Assembly (NCBI GenBank): GCA_002917775.1
Contig: KZ627149.1
Location: 694,526-758,525 of the forward strand
DNA length: 64,000 nt
Reading direction: 5' to 3'
Source: Glaciozyma antarctica PI12
Lineage: Eukaryota > Basidiomycota > Microbotryomycetes > Kriegeriales > Camptobasidiaceae
A program made the position numbers and the translations under genes. The notes under the pieces are model-generated. The model did not search any database, was not told where the DNA came from, and was given only the letters and a program-made list of their open reading frames with translations. Shown piece by piece: positions 12,901 to 22,716 of the stretch. Numbering within the stretch: the stretch's first letter is position 1; each line of letters opens with the position of its first letter.

Positions 12901-15469
12901 TGCGGCTGCTGGCGACTTGACAGAGACGGCGGAAGCGATCGTCGGGGTCGCTGCTGGCTTCAACGCCAACGTGGCGGCCTCTGCTGCGGCCTTTGCCTTC
13001 TCCTCGAGCTCGTGCGCCTTCTTCCTCGCTCGCTCGACCTGCTCGGCTCGGACCTGCTCCTCCTCCTGTCTCCGCTTCTTCGCGCGCTCGGCCGCGGCGT
13101 GCATCTCGCGAACGTGAAGCTCCTCGAGGTCCGCTACCGGTGCGGGCGGTGGTGCTGGCACCGCTGAGACGACGGAGGCGGGAGGAGGTACTGCTGGAGC
13201 GGCCGTGATCGGTGGAGGTGGGAGGTGGGAAGGCTTCGCCGGGAGGAGGGTTGCGGAAGGCGGAGGGAAGGCAGAGAACGACGACGAGGGGTGGGAGAGA
13301 GTGGGTGAAAGAGGTCCGGAAGGACGATGGGGAGGTTCGTGTCGGTCGAGGCCGCGATGAGACTGAGCTGATGCGATCCCGGCGAGGTGAGGGGGAAGCT
13401 GACGTCCTCCTTGCTCGATGACGGGTCGCCGAACACTCTGGTCGATGCTGGGACGACGCGCTCCATACTCCATGCTCGGTCTTCGCACGCCAGGTCCAGC
13501 GTCTCGTCCCCATGCTCGGGGCTCGGCCTGCGAGGGAAGTGTCGCCTTTGCCAGCCGAGGGGAGGTGATGGACTCTCGTCGCGGGTGGCCTTCGGAAGGG
13601 TGAGGGTGGGCGTGAGAAGCGAGGTGAAGAGGGAGGTCCGTCGTCGATGGACGTCGCATGCCCGTCGGCACCGGCGGCTTGCGTTCCTCCTCGCCCTTGC
13701 GGCCCGTCCCGTATGGCTCGAACTTGCCCAACCGCTCGTTGAAGAGATTCCTCGCGGGCTCCGCAGCGAGAGGCTTCTTCGACCAGGTCCGATCGTAGTC
13801 GTCCTTGAATCGCTCTTCCCGGCTGGGTTCGTGGACGGATTCGCCTGGTGCGAGCGGAGCTTCGAGAGTCGCGAGGTCGGAGGGATGGGGTTCGTCGAGG
13901 TAGTCGCTCGACCTGGAAGGTGCTTCGGGAGGAGGGGCGTCTGCGTCGATCTTGTACTGAGTGCCGTCACCGAACTCGATCGTGGTGTCGAGGAAGTCGT
14001 CGTTGTCGTCGCCCATCTGCATCAAGCGAAGAGAGTAAGCAATCGCTCCCATTCCTCGCGTTGATCTCGCAAACGCACCTCGTCCCAGTGGCTCGCGTTC
14101 GGGTCCAAATGGACTCCTCGGAAAGCGTCCAAACCCTGCAACAAAGTCGCGTTCGCCGCCGCTGCTGCTGCCGCCCTCGCCTGAACTGCTCGATCCCGTG
14201 TTTGAACCTGCTCCACGAGCGCTGCAGCTCGCATACTTTTGGCTTTACCACGCAATCGTTAGCTCCTGTCCAGCCCGTCTCAAAACAGAAGTCAAACGCA
14301 CCACTCGCCGCCTCTGCCGCCGTCGGGAAGTCTCCTCCTGGCATCCCCATGTTCCCCTCTCTCGCTCCCGGTCCCCTCACTCCCCAGGCCGCCGATCCTC
14401 TCCCCGAACCTCCCATCCCCATGCCTCCCATCCCCCTCCCACGCTCGTACGTTCCTCCACGCATCGCAGGATCTTGCGGCGGCAACGGCGCCCGCGGCTG
14501 CCCTTCCGGCGCAGGAGCGGTTTTGAGCCAGCCGCTAGGACCCGAGACCGTTTGTGCTGTCGTGAGAGAGACGGTCGGGCCCGCGGAAATCTTGCCGGTG
14601 AGGAGGCGAGGGTGGGTCGTGGAGAAGGGAGGGGCGATAGGGGGTGTCGCTAGGCGAGCTGCGGGAGAGCAAAAAGGTTGTTAGTACGTGCTCGTGGGTA
14701 GGATAGCGAAAGCAAGGACGTACCGACTGCGGCCTTGACCTCAGGCTTGCCCTTGTCGCCCGCCTTCTCGAGGAACTTCTTGTTGACCGAGAGACTGCTG
14801 GCGAACTTCTTTGTCGGAGCAGGAGAGCTGGAAGGAGTAGGAGGGGGAAGCTGGGCCGCGGAGAGGACGGGGGTGGAGGCGGTGGAGGAGGAGTTGGAGG
14901 CGAGGAGCGAGCTGGAGGGAGGAAGGGCGGAAGGGAAGGGGTGGACGATCGCGGGAGGGAGAGGCGAATCATGTGGCGCAGAAAGCGTCGTAGTAGGCGT
15001 AGTTCCGCTGGTGCTGAGCGGCTCAGCAGCGGGAGTTGGTGCTTCGTCGTCCTCAGGCGAGGCCTTCTCCACAGCCGCTGGATCCGCAACGGCTGCCTCT
15101 CCCTCGATCGCTGCCGCCGCGCCTTCGCGCACCTCGTGCATTGCCTGCAACACCACTCTGTACCGTCTCGACTGCCGGAGAAGTCGAAGAGCTAGCGAGG
15201 TCGGCAGGCGCAACGTCGTCAGACAGCAATCCAGCCGACTCAGTTCCCCCGACACTTCTTCCCAGGCCCTCAGACTGCTCCTCCACCGTTCGAGTAGATG
15301 ATTCGGCGCCTTGTTGTGCGAGTGGTGAGGCGTCGGCGAAGGCGATGCTGGAGGGCTCAGGAGTCGTGGAGGAAGACGTCGTGGGTGCGGAAGGGGACGG
15401 GGCGGAGGACTCGCTCAGCACGACCTGGGTGGGATATGAGGAAGGAGTAGGCGGAGGCGCATCTGTCAT
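9972..15469 (-). CDS. Very large intrinsically disordered protein
   Basis: Six or so exons encode about 1,700 residues. In order: a Pro/Ser/Thr-rich N-terminus (MTDAPPPTPSSYPTQ); a segment KKFASSLSVNKKFLEKA; the motif HPRLLTGKISAGPTVSL; an Arg/Gly-rich stretch (RGGTYERGRGMGGMGMGGSG); an Ala/Gln-rich helix followed by DPNASHWDEMGDDNDDFLD and TTIEFGDGTQYKI; then ERFKDDYDRTWSKKP with NLFNERLGKFEPYG. A 1,000-residue Ala/Pro-rich region with a charged coiled coil (AKKRRQEEEQVRAEQVERAR) follows, and a Tyr/Gln/Pro/Gly-rich prion-like C-terminus ends it. The short motifs recall a conserved uncharacterised basidiomycete family, but I cannot name it. RGG and prion-like parts suggest RNA association (inference). 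The frame breaks at about 15145-15163, where either a 19-nt intron or a 1-nt insertion restores it. Confidence 0.72.
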
Positions 15470-15670
15470 CCGAAAAAGTGGACGAGACGAGGTGGATGGA
15501 CGGAGGCAAGAGGGCAGAGCGCGTTCGCTACTCGCGCGCCTACTGCTGGGCTCAGACTACGGCCTTCTCTCAACGACCTCTCCAAGCCTTGAACCCACTG
15601 AGTGACTAGACTAAATGGCGAAAGCAAACTAATCCCAAGTAAAGGTACAACGAGAGAGAGTCAAGGGCGT

Positions 15671-17479
15671 CTACACGCCCACCTGGCTCGACGCAGCTGC
15701 TGCCTCCGATGCCGGCTCAGCCTCCACAGCCTTCATATCCGCGTGCTTATCCACAGCATTCTGAGCAGCAGCTCGTGCGCTTTGAATGAGGTCGTTCTGC
15801 ATGGCGCAAACGAGGTCAGCGAACGATTCTCAAGCGACGTTCGCAAGCACGTACCCTTCCTCGCAGCCGTTGCGTGATGTACTCCTGCCCCACCACCTCG
15901 ACCGACGCCCTTATAACGTCCACCATGACATCCTCGACCCACTCGTTCTCCTCGAACGGGATGTCGAGCCATGCAGCCGGGATCGACTGCGACAAGCTCG
16001 AGTGGACGAGGTTGTTCGTGGGATCGTGAAGGAGGAGAAGGAAGAAGAGAGCGTTGGAAAGAGAGGTGGTGGTAGAGTCATCCGAAGGTGAAGGAGAGGC
16101 GTAGAAGGGGAGGGGAGCAAGGCAGGGTTGGATGCGGAGGAAGATGGGGCAATGCGTGATGGGGACGGTGAGACCTTCGGCGTCGGCGTCGTTCTCCTTT
16201 GGTGGTTCTGGATGAAACGAGTTCTTGATGAGTTCGGCGACGTTCGCCTGCGAGGGACAAGTCAGCGATGCGATGTAGAATGTAGAGAAGTTACAAGGAC
16301 GCACCTCGGCGAGCTTCCACCCTTCCGCCAGGCCCTCGACGTAGTTGAGGTTTCGCTCATCAGGATCCACCTCAGCATTCGCCTTCGGCTTCGCCTCGTC
16401 TCCTTTGTTGATGACGAGAGTTCCGCCTTCGATTTGGTCCATGATCTTTACGAGGCGAGTTTAGCGAAGGACTGATGGCCAATCTCTCAAAAGAACGCAC
16501 CTTCGTGAGCCCGCGGTACACCAGCGTCTCGACTCCCTCGTAGCCAACCATGTCGTGGCTCAAGCTGACCTGAATCACCTCGTGCTCCGCAATAGGAGGC
16601 GCGACGGCGTTCAAGAGCTCCGTCAACGAGCGCAGCGTTCCCGTCTTGAGGTCCTTTCCTGTAGGGCACCAAGAGAATCATCAGCTCCTGCTCGGCTTCG
16701 AATCCAGCAGCGACGAGACGCACCAAGCTGGTCCAAATGAGCTCCTCGAGCGTACTCCATCGCCCCCTCACTCCATTTCTTCGCCTGCTCATTCTCCCCT
16801 AGCGCCTTCATAAGCCCCTGCCCAATCCCTCCCAGTCCCGCTCCTCCCGACGCCGTCTTGACCTGCTCCTCAGCGACCGTCCTAGCCTGCTGAACGACCT
16901 GACTCGCCTGCTGCACGACGTTCGTCGCCTGCGACCAGACGGACGACCAGCCCCACCCTCCCTCCTCCACCACCGGCGCAGGCTCAACGGGTTGCACGGG
17001 GAGAGGCGGCGGAGGCTCCGACGTGGCTGATTTGGTACTGCGAACGCTCTCGCCACTTCGGCGGGACGTGCTCGCCGTGCTGGCGGCGAGGACGTTGGTC
17101 CTGCTGCTCGAGCGACTAAGGGTCGAAGGGTGGGAGACCTTCTTGCTGAGGCCAGGGTCGGCTCTGACGGGAGCGGTGGGAGTCGAGGAGCGTTGAGTGA
17201 TCTCGTCGAGGAAGTCCAGCACGGACTGAGCGTCTTCGGCGTTCGTCACGGTGGGAGCGACGGAGGGGGTGGCGCCTGCTATGGGTGCTTCGGCGGGGGT
17301 AGATCGTGAGCGGGGAGGCGCCGAGTAGTTGTCGAGCGAGTCGAGGAAGTCGAGCACATCAGCTCTAGGAGGCGGGTTAGCTTCCAACGTGAGAGGCGCC
17401 AGCTGAGAGATGCTTGCCTGCTGGAGCGGGGCTTGGTGGGGTCAGTTGATGCGGCTGATGCTTTGGGTTGTTCTGCCAT
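15671..17479 (-). CDS. MTC1: Maintenance of telomere capping protein 1 (MTC1, DUF5427)
   Basis: A multi-exon gene encodes about 470 residues, starting MAEQPKASAASTDPTKP. It has two short acidic repeats, DVLDFLDSLDNYS and SVLDFLDEITQRS, typical of the family N-terminus, a Ser/Thr-rich linker, a GGWGWSSVWSQATNVVQQA helix, and the conserved C-terminal block with VSLSHDMVGYEGVETLVYR, LNYVEGLAEGWKLAE and WVEDVMVDVIRASVEVVGQEY. In yeast, Mtc1 is a cytosolic or COPI-vesicle-associated protein whose loss is harmful when telomere capping is weak; its biochemical role is unknown. The C-terminus runs through a last small exon ending EAAAASSQVGV. The call rests on recall of the DUF5427 pattern. Confidence 0.8.
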
Positions 17480-17857
17480 CGTTGTCGGTGCGCGAGAAGA
17501 GGAGAGGCGGGACTGGCGCCCGAGGCCCGTGGCGCGCCCAAGTTGAGATCTTGAGAGGGGGACCACCTTCGCAGCTCCGTCTCTCCCAGTTGTTCGATAC
17601 AGGGTAACAGAGCACGCCTTCAGAGTTGCAGAAAGCTGCTCGTTCTGGCTTCGAGCTGCCTCAGAGTGATTCGCGCACCATTGCGATGCTCTCCTCCTTC
17701 AGGTTTACCAGCGAGATTGCACCAAATCAATCTCACAACCAAGGGCTGATACTGCGCAGAAGAAATCGAGCAGGTCGTGAAGCAGGAGCACGACCAGGGA
17801 ACTGAAAACATCCTTCAATGCGCGACAATCTGCCCCCAACTCCACCCCCTCTGCTTC
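17480..17857. other. Intergenic region, RBG1 3' end to MTC1 promoter
   Basis: This 378-bp spacer between two tandem - strand genes holds the MTC1 promoter and leader plus the 3' untranslated part of RBG1. I see no other gene in it. Confidence 0.5.
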
Positions 17858-19796
17858 CTACGTGTGGGAGAACACGGTGACGACGTCGTCTGGTGCAACA
17901 ACGTGCTTGAGGCCCACTTTCTGCGCCTGGGGAGCGAACTTGGAGCTGGCGCCCCAGACTGAACGAGCGAGGAGGTTGTCAGCGACCGTGTGCGCCGAGG
18001 AGGACGACGAAGACGCACCGAGAGCATATTTGAACTTGTCGGCGAGAGAGCGATGAATGGAGTTGCACTATGGGGCTCACGAGTCAGCTTTACGTTTGCA
18101 AAGTATTGAAATCTAAGAGAACGCACAACTGCTTCGATTGTGGCATCCTGCTTGACGATGAGGGGGTCGCTGAAATCGGGCTTGACTCCTCGCCGTTTCG
18201 TGTAGATTCGGTTAAGGCCAAGTCCCTCCCAGATGCGGGTGCGGAGCGTGTCGAGGTTGAGGTCGAGCTCGCAGGAGATGACGACCGTGTTGGGTTGGCG
18301 AGCGAGCCGGTCGACTTCTGCGAGGGCTAGGGGATCAGCGGAGTCAGGTTCTCGCACGGATTGAGAACGAACCTTCGAGAGAGATGGCATCAATCTTGTT
18401 GTAGCAGTAGAGGCAGTTGACATACTTCCTGCTTCCGAGGAGGACGTCGACGAATTCGTCAGTCGTGATCTGGCGAGCGAGGAAGAAGGTCAGATTGAGA
18501 GCAACGCCGGGAAAGAGGAGGCAACACACATCTTCTCGGATCATCACGTCGGCATTGTGCAGCTGTAGCGAGAGAGTCAGCGAGGAGAGGGGACGGCGGC
18601 TTCGGAAATTACCTTGTAGGCTTGCAGCTGCGATAGATGGTCAGCGGGCGCTCGAGGGCTGGGAGAACAGGAACGCACCACTCCTCGGATAGCCTTGTCG
18701 TCGATCTTTGTCAACGGTACCGTAGCGTTGATGGTGATGCCGCCAGCGGTCTGCGCAAGAGTTCATCAGCATTCTTGCCCAAGACCCGCTCCTGAAGACA
18801 CCCACTTTTTTGACGGAAAACGACGTCAGGCTTCTTGCGGTTCAGCCGAATCCCGACGGCTTCGAGCTCAATCTCTAGCAGCCTTCGTTGCCGGTCTCCT
18901 CTGCGAAGCCAAAGTCAGCGAAGCCCGAGGAAGTGCCCCCAGAAACGCCTCACTTTGTCACGTCGAGCATCATCTTCGCAATGGAGTGACAGAACGTCAG
19001 TTGCTGCCAAAGAGGGGGGGGGGGGGGAGGGGACAGCACGCACCAGAACCAGATCTGCGGTCTTTCGAGACGCAAGTCAGCTCCGCACCTTCAAAGACAA
19101 GCCAGACAACTCACCTTCGCCACCGCAATAACCTGTCGTCCACGTCCACGTCCACTTGAGGCGCCCTCAATGATTCCGGGAAGATCGAGCACTGCATCCC
19201 AGCATCAGCTCGCGTCCGGCTCCCCTCCCTTCCACAACTCACGTTGGACCTTTGCGCCGTCAATTTCGAGCACTGCACACACGCGTTAGCTCCGTTCCTG
19301 TAGCCAGCACAGTCCACCGTACCTCCTGGAATGGCCGTCAAGGTAGTCTGCAGGGAATCATCAGCTCAGCTCGCCTCCCTCCTCGAGAGCTGCTCACGTA
19401 TTCATACGCAGCTACCGAGCTCTCAGTCCCGGTAAGCTTCGACAGCAGCGTAGATTTTCCGACGGAAGGGAACCCGATGAGAGCCCTGCACCACCAGCCA
19501 TCAGCTCCTGCGCGCACCCTCACGAGCAGAGAGACTCACACTCGACCGTATCCCGCCTTGCTCACGTCGAACCCATCTCCAGGCTTCCCACTCTTGCGAT
19601 CCGGCTCAAGCAGCTCAGCCCTGTAGCGCGCAAGCTTGGCTAGAAGTAGTCACGGTGCGGTCAGCTCCTCTTCCCTCCTACTCGCGCACCAGCTCAACTC
19701 ACCTTTCAGCAGACCCAGGTGATACTCCGTAGCTTTGTTCTTCTGCGTACGGTTCATCTCCTCCGATATCTGGTCGATCTTGTCGGAAATCCCCAT
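17858..19796 (-). CDS. RBG1: DRG family GTPase Rbg1/DRG1
   Basis: A densely intron-split gene encodes about 367 residues, the usual DRG1 length. DRG GTPases associate with translating ribosomes (with a DFRP partner such as Tma46) and help relieve stalled elongation. The N-terminal helical region begins [20 protein letters not shown] and [15 protein letters not shown]. The G domain shows [17 protein letters not shown] (G1), AAYEYTTL (G2 region), [12 protein letters not shown] (G3) and NKIDAIS (G4). A ribosomal-S5-like insertion and a C-terminal TGS domain ([20 protein letters not shown] ... [10 protein letters not shown]) follow. The gene is divergent from the CENP-L-like gene across 279 bp. 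One of its introns contains a long poly-G run. Confidence 0.95.
19014..19032 (+). repeat. Poly-G tract inside an RBG1 intron
   Basis: Fourteen consecutive G, then one A and four more G on the + strand (C-rich on the coding strand) lie between two RBG1 exons. On the transcript it is a polypyrimidine run. Its exact length is likely to be unreliable in assemblies. Confidence 0.85.
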
Positions 19797-20075
19797 GGTG
19801 GCGGCGGGTGGTGGGGTTCAAGGAGGGGGAGAGGTTGTTGTCGGATGAGAGGGGTCAAGCGCGTCGGGCGGGAGGTGGGCTGGTTGCTGTGCAGGGATGA
19901 AGTTCGGAGTGTGAAGCAGACGCAAGACGGCTGGCCAGGGAGAGGGAGGCGGCGGTCGAGGGTGGTGGTCGAGGGCGAAGCACCGTAAGTCGGAGCAGCT
20001 CCTCTCCCTCCTCCCACTCGCCAGCACTCATCCTTCAGCTTTTCGACACTTTGTTTACACGTTCAGGCAGCAAGA
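19797..20075. promoter_or_regulatory. Divergent promoter region of RBG1 and the CENP-L-like gene
   Basis: The two start codons at 19796 (-) and 20076 (+) point away from each other with 279 bp between them, so both promoters must lie here. No TATA box is evident. This is inferred from gene arrangement only. Confidence 0.6.
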
Positions 20076-21149
20076 ATGGCCGTGCGAAGACCCGACCCCG
20101 TGAGAGACGCTCTCGCGACCCTCGTTCCCGTTCCTCGACCAGCTCGTTGGCGCGACTTGCCCTTGCCTCCTTTCGAAGGCGGCGATGCGGGAGGAGCGGG
20201 AGGAGCTGTGGATCGGAAGGGCAAGGGAAAGGCGCGGGAGGTGGCAGAGGAGGCGACGGTAGAGACCTGGCGCGAGGGAGGTACGCTGGTGTTGTTGTTG
20301 ATCTTGCTGTGGGGAGCTGACCCCGCTCTCGCAGACGCGCTGCTCTCGCATTCCTTCGACCTGTACCGCGTATCCCCCCTCTCCTCTTTTCCCCTCGCAC
20401 CCTCCGCCTCGACGGCCTCCTTCACGGCCTTCGCGAGCTCGTTCAAGACGTATCTCGACCGACAGACGTCTCTCGAGGACAGTCCTAGCGAGCTAGGGAT
20501 CAAACGCGTACAAGCAGGTTTCGTCAATGCACCGCTCTACGAATCCACCGGTCACCCAATCCTCGTCGAAGTCGAGCGCGGAGCTGCGGACGGCGGCACC
20601 GTCACCTCCCTATTCGTCCTCCTCCCTTCCTCGCCCTCCCACCACTCCACATCCTACCCACTTCTCCTCGCCCACTCTTCATCGTCCTCCCTCGTCGAAT
20701 CTTTCATCAACTACCTCTCCACGCGCCACGACACGCGAATAACCCCATTCCGACTTCCTCACGCGTCGATGGCTCGCATTCTCGAAGGAGCTCTTGGGAA
20801 GGAAGCTTCAAGCAGCGATATGGTCCTCACTCTCGCCTTCCCACCTTCCATCGCCATTGCCGGCCTCTCCTCCATCACCCTCACCCTCCCACCCGCACTT
20901 CAATCCTCGCTACTCGCCTCCCCACCTCCCACCTCCTTCCTCGACTCCCTATCAACCTACATCCACTCCCTCACCGCCCTCTCCCTTCGACAGCTCTTCA
21001 TCACTAAATTTAACACGGGCGAAGGAACGTCGTTGCATTCCGGCCAAGGGAGCGAGGGAGGGAAAGTCAAGTTTACGACGCTGGCGGGGCAGGGGGAGAT
21101 GGAGAAGGTGCTGGTAGCAGTAGTTCGGGCTTCAGAGTCGAGGGAATGA
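20076..21149 (+). CDS. CENP-L/Fta1/Iml3-like kinetochore protein
   Basis: A single uninterrupted ORF of 357 residues starts at ATG 20076. I place it in the CENP-L (Sim4 subunit Fta1) family by matching blocks in order against the animal protein: SFDLYRVSPLSSF near residue 95; YPLLLAHSSSSSLVESFINY with the following ITPFRLPHASMARIL around residues 195-235; the beta-strand block IAGLSSITLTLPPALQSSLL; and LDSLSTYIHSLTALSLRQLF ... EGGKVKF near the C-terminus. CENP-L pairs with CENP-N in the inner kinetochore (CCAN) and contacts centromeric nucleosomes. The match is by eye and the family is very divergent. The lack of introns is unusual in this window. Confidence 0.6.
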   Translation: MAVRRPDPVRDALATLVPVPRPARWRDLPLPPFEGGDAGGAGGAVDRKGKGKAREVAEEATVETWREGGTLVLLLILLWGADPALADALLSHSFDLYRVSPLSSFPLAPSASTASFTAFASSFKTYLDRQTSLEDSPSELGIKRVQAGFVNAPLYESTGHPILVEVERGAADGGTVTSLFVLLPSSPSHHSTSYPLLLAHSSSSSLVESFINYLSTRHDTRITPFRLPHASMARILEGALGKEASSSDMVLTLAFPPSIAIAGLSSITLTLPPALQSSLLASPPPTSFLDSLSTYIHSLTALSLRQLFITKFNTGEGTSLHSGQGSEGGKVKFTTLAGQGEMEKVLVAVVRASESRE

Positions 21150-21858
21150 AGCGATCTGTTTATGGCAGAGGTCATTCTGGAGGAGCGTCGTGGTCGGCAT
21201 TCCAGCGTCGCAAGCTTCGCCTCGCTGCACCGTTCTCGGACCGGCGGGTGTCTTTCGTCCTCGCTCCCACCCACTTCATACCTCTGCAGCTCGAGGCTTC
21301 CCGTCGTCTGGCTCGAAGCGGGAACGAGAGCATTCGAGGATTCGACATGAACAGCGCCATCTGCACCACGTGGCCGCGAGGGCTGGACTCCGGCGGCGTC
21401 TCCGTCCTGTGTTCATCCGCTCCGGCTACTGCTCTCTCGCGTTCCGTGCTGCTCTGTGTCCAGGCCTCCAGGGTACACAAGCTGCCGCTTCTCCGCACCT
21501 CGTCACTTCTCAAGTTCTCAGCGATAAGGCAGATCTCGTGGGGGAGCAGTTCGCCGAGTGACGCGCCTCGCTGTTGGGTAAAGCAGCGAAGAGTTGGGAC
21601 GATGGCGAACGAATACCGACGGAAGCATTGATTGTACTCAAGTATATGGAGAGCAAACGGGGAGTGGGGAATGCGCAAGTGCGAAGGGCCACGGTGGAGG
21701 GGCCTAGCGAAGATCGCGAGAGAGGGGAGAGTGGTGCGCAACAAGAATGGGAAGGGTAGATACAACACAGGAACGGAAACTATGACATGACAGGGGAGGT
21801 AACAGCGAAGGAAATAGCCAAGACTGGAGAGTAAGAGAGAGTGTCCTTACGGCGCCCA
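21150..21858. other. Convergent intergenic region
   Basis: About 710 bp lie between the stop of the CENP-L-like gene (+) and the stop of the next - strand gene. Short ORFs exist in several frames but none has a recognisable motif or plausible composition. It is probably made of 3' untranslated regions. Confidence 0.5.
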
Positions 21859-22716
21859 TCACGCTCCCGTCCCCCACCCCCCATTGTTAGCATACCGCCC
21901 CTGCCTCTCAGTAGAGACTGATTGATCTCCTTCATCCATCCCATCGTCGTCGTCGTCATCCTCCATCCCGTAGTCCTCCCCTCCCTCCTCTCCCAGCGGC
22001 TCTCCAGCTCCCCATACGCTTCCTCCTCCTCCAGCGAGCGACTGCTGATAGCTCGGCAACTGCAACGGCGCTTCGTCAATGCTCGCTCGCCGGCAATACG
22101 CTCCTCCCTCACGCTCCCGACTAACGGCAGGCGCTCTGCATCCGCCTAGCCCCAGCCCTCCTCCTCCGCTGCTAGCCGAACCGCCCCACATGCCTGTCCC
22201 CGTCGGTCCCGTTCCAGGCGCCGTAGCGTAGCCATCCGATCCTACTCGACCTCCTCGTCGACTCCAGTCGATGGAGCCGTCGCGCATGTTGAGGCTTGAA
22301 GGGGAAGAGTCGGGGAGGGCGAGAGTGTGAGAGAGGGGAGTTCCGTGCGGGGTCGCCGTCGGGTGCTGGTTCGCGCTGCCGTACTGCTGAGTGCTCGTGC
22401 TGGCGTCCGCCCTCCAGCCATTCCACGCTGCTCCTCCCGCCGAGTTGGAGCTGTCCGGCCCGGAAATCCATTGGCTCGTGCTGCTCCCGCCGGAGAGGTT
22501 CGAGGGCTGAGGAGGAGAGGAGCTGGGGGGAAGGGCGGTTTGGAGGAAGGACGAGAGGCGGAGGAGTTCGCGGTCGCGCTGGGATTCGAGGGAGAAAGTA
22601 TCGGCGGAGAACATCGCCATCAGGTCGTCCTCGTCGCTGGCAAGCGACCGTGATTGCTGCATGTGGGGCGAGGAGTAGGAAAAGGCCGAGTGGGGGAAAG
22701 GCGAGACGAGGGCCAT
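21859..22716 (-). CDS. Disordered Ser/Gly-rich protein, 5' end uncertain
   Basis: An uninterrupted ORF of 285 residues starts MALVSPFPHSAFSYSSPHMQ. It contains a short acidic/hydrophobic helix (DEDDLMAMFSADTFSLESQR), then Ser/Gly/Pro-rich low-complexity sequence, and ends with a run of Asp (MEDDDDDDGMDEGD). No domain is recognised. Upstream, an intron with donor gtgagt at 22835 and acceptor at 22776 would splice in frame to a further open segment (22836 to about 22977) reading DLFEPSYKTFAQRTYTQKYTA. The true protein may therefore begin in an exon I could not find. The ATG at 22716 is the conservative start. Confidence 0.55.
   Translation of the reverse strand: MALVSPFPHSAFSYSSPHMQQSRSLASDEDDLMAMFSADTFSLESQRDRELLRLSSFLQTALPPSSSPPQPSNLSGGSSTSQWISGPDSSNSAGGAAWNGWRADASTSTQQYGSANQHPTATPHGTPLSHTLALPDSSPSSLNMRDGSIDWSRRGGRVGSDGYATAPGTGPTGTGMWGGSASSGGGGLGLGGCRAPAVSREREGGAYCRRASIDEAPLQLPSYQQSLAGGGGSVWGAGEPLGEEGGEDYGMEDDDDDDGMDEGDQSVSTERQGRYANNGGWGTGA

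Noticed and set aside
10849-14052. Other-frame long ORFs over the same interval (for example 551 aa on the - strand at 11195-12850 and several + strand ORFs)
   Set aside because: They are shadows of the Pro/Ala-rich large protein; GC-rich codon use opens the other frames and their composition is Arg/Ser-rich nonsense.
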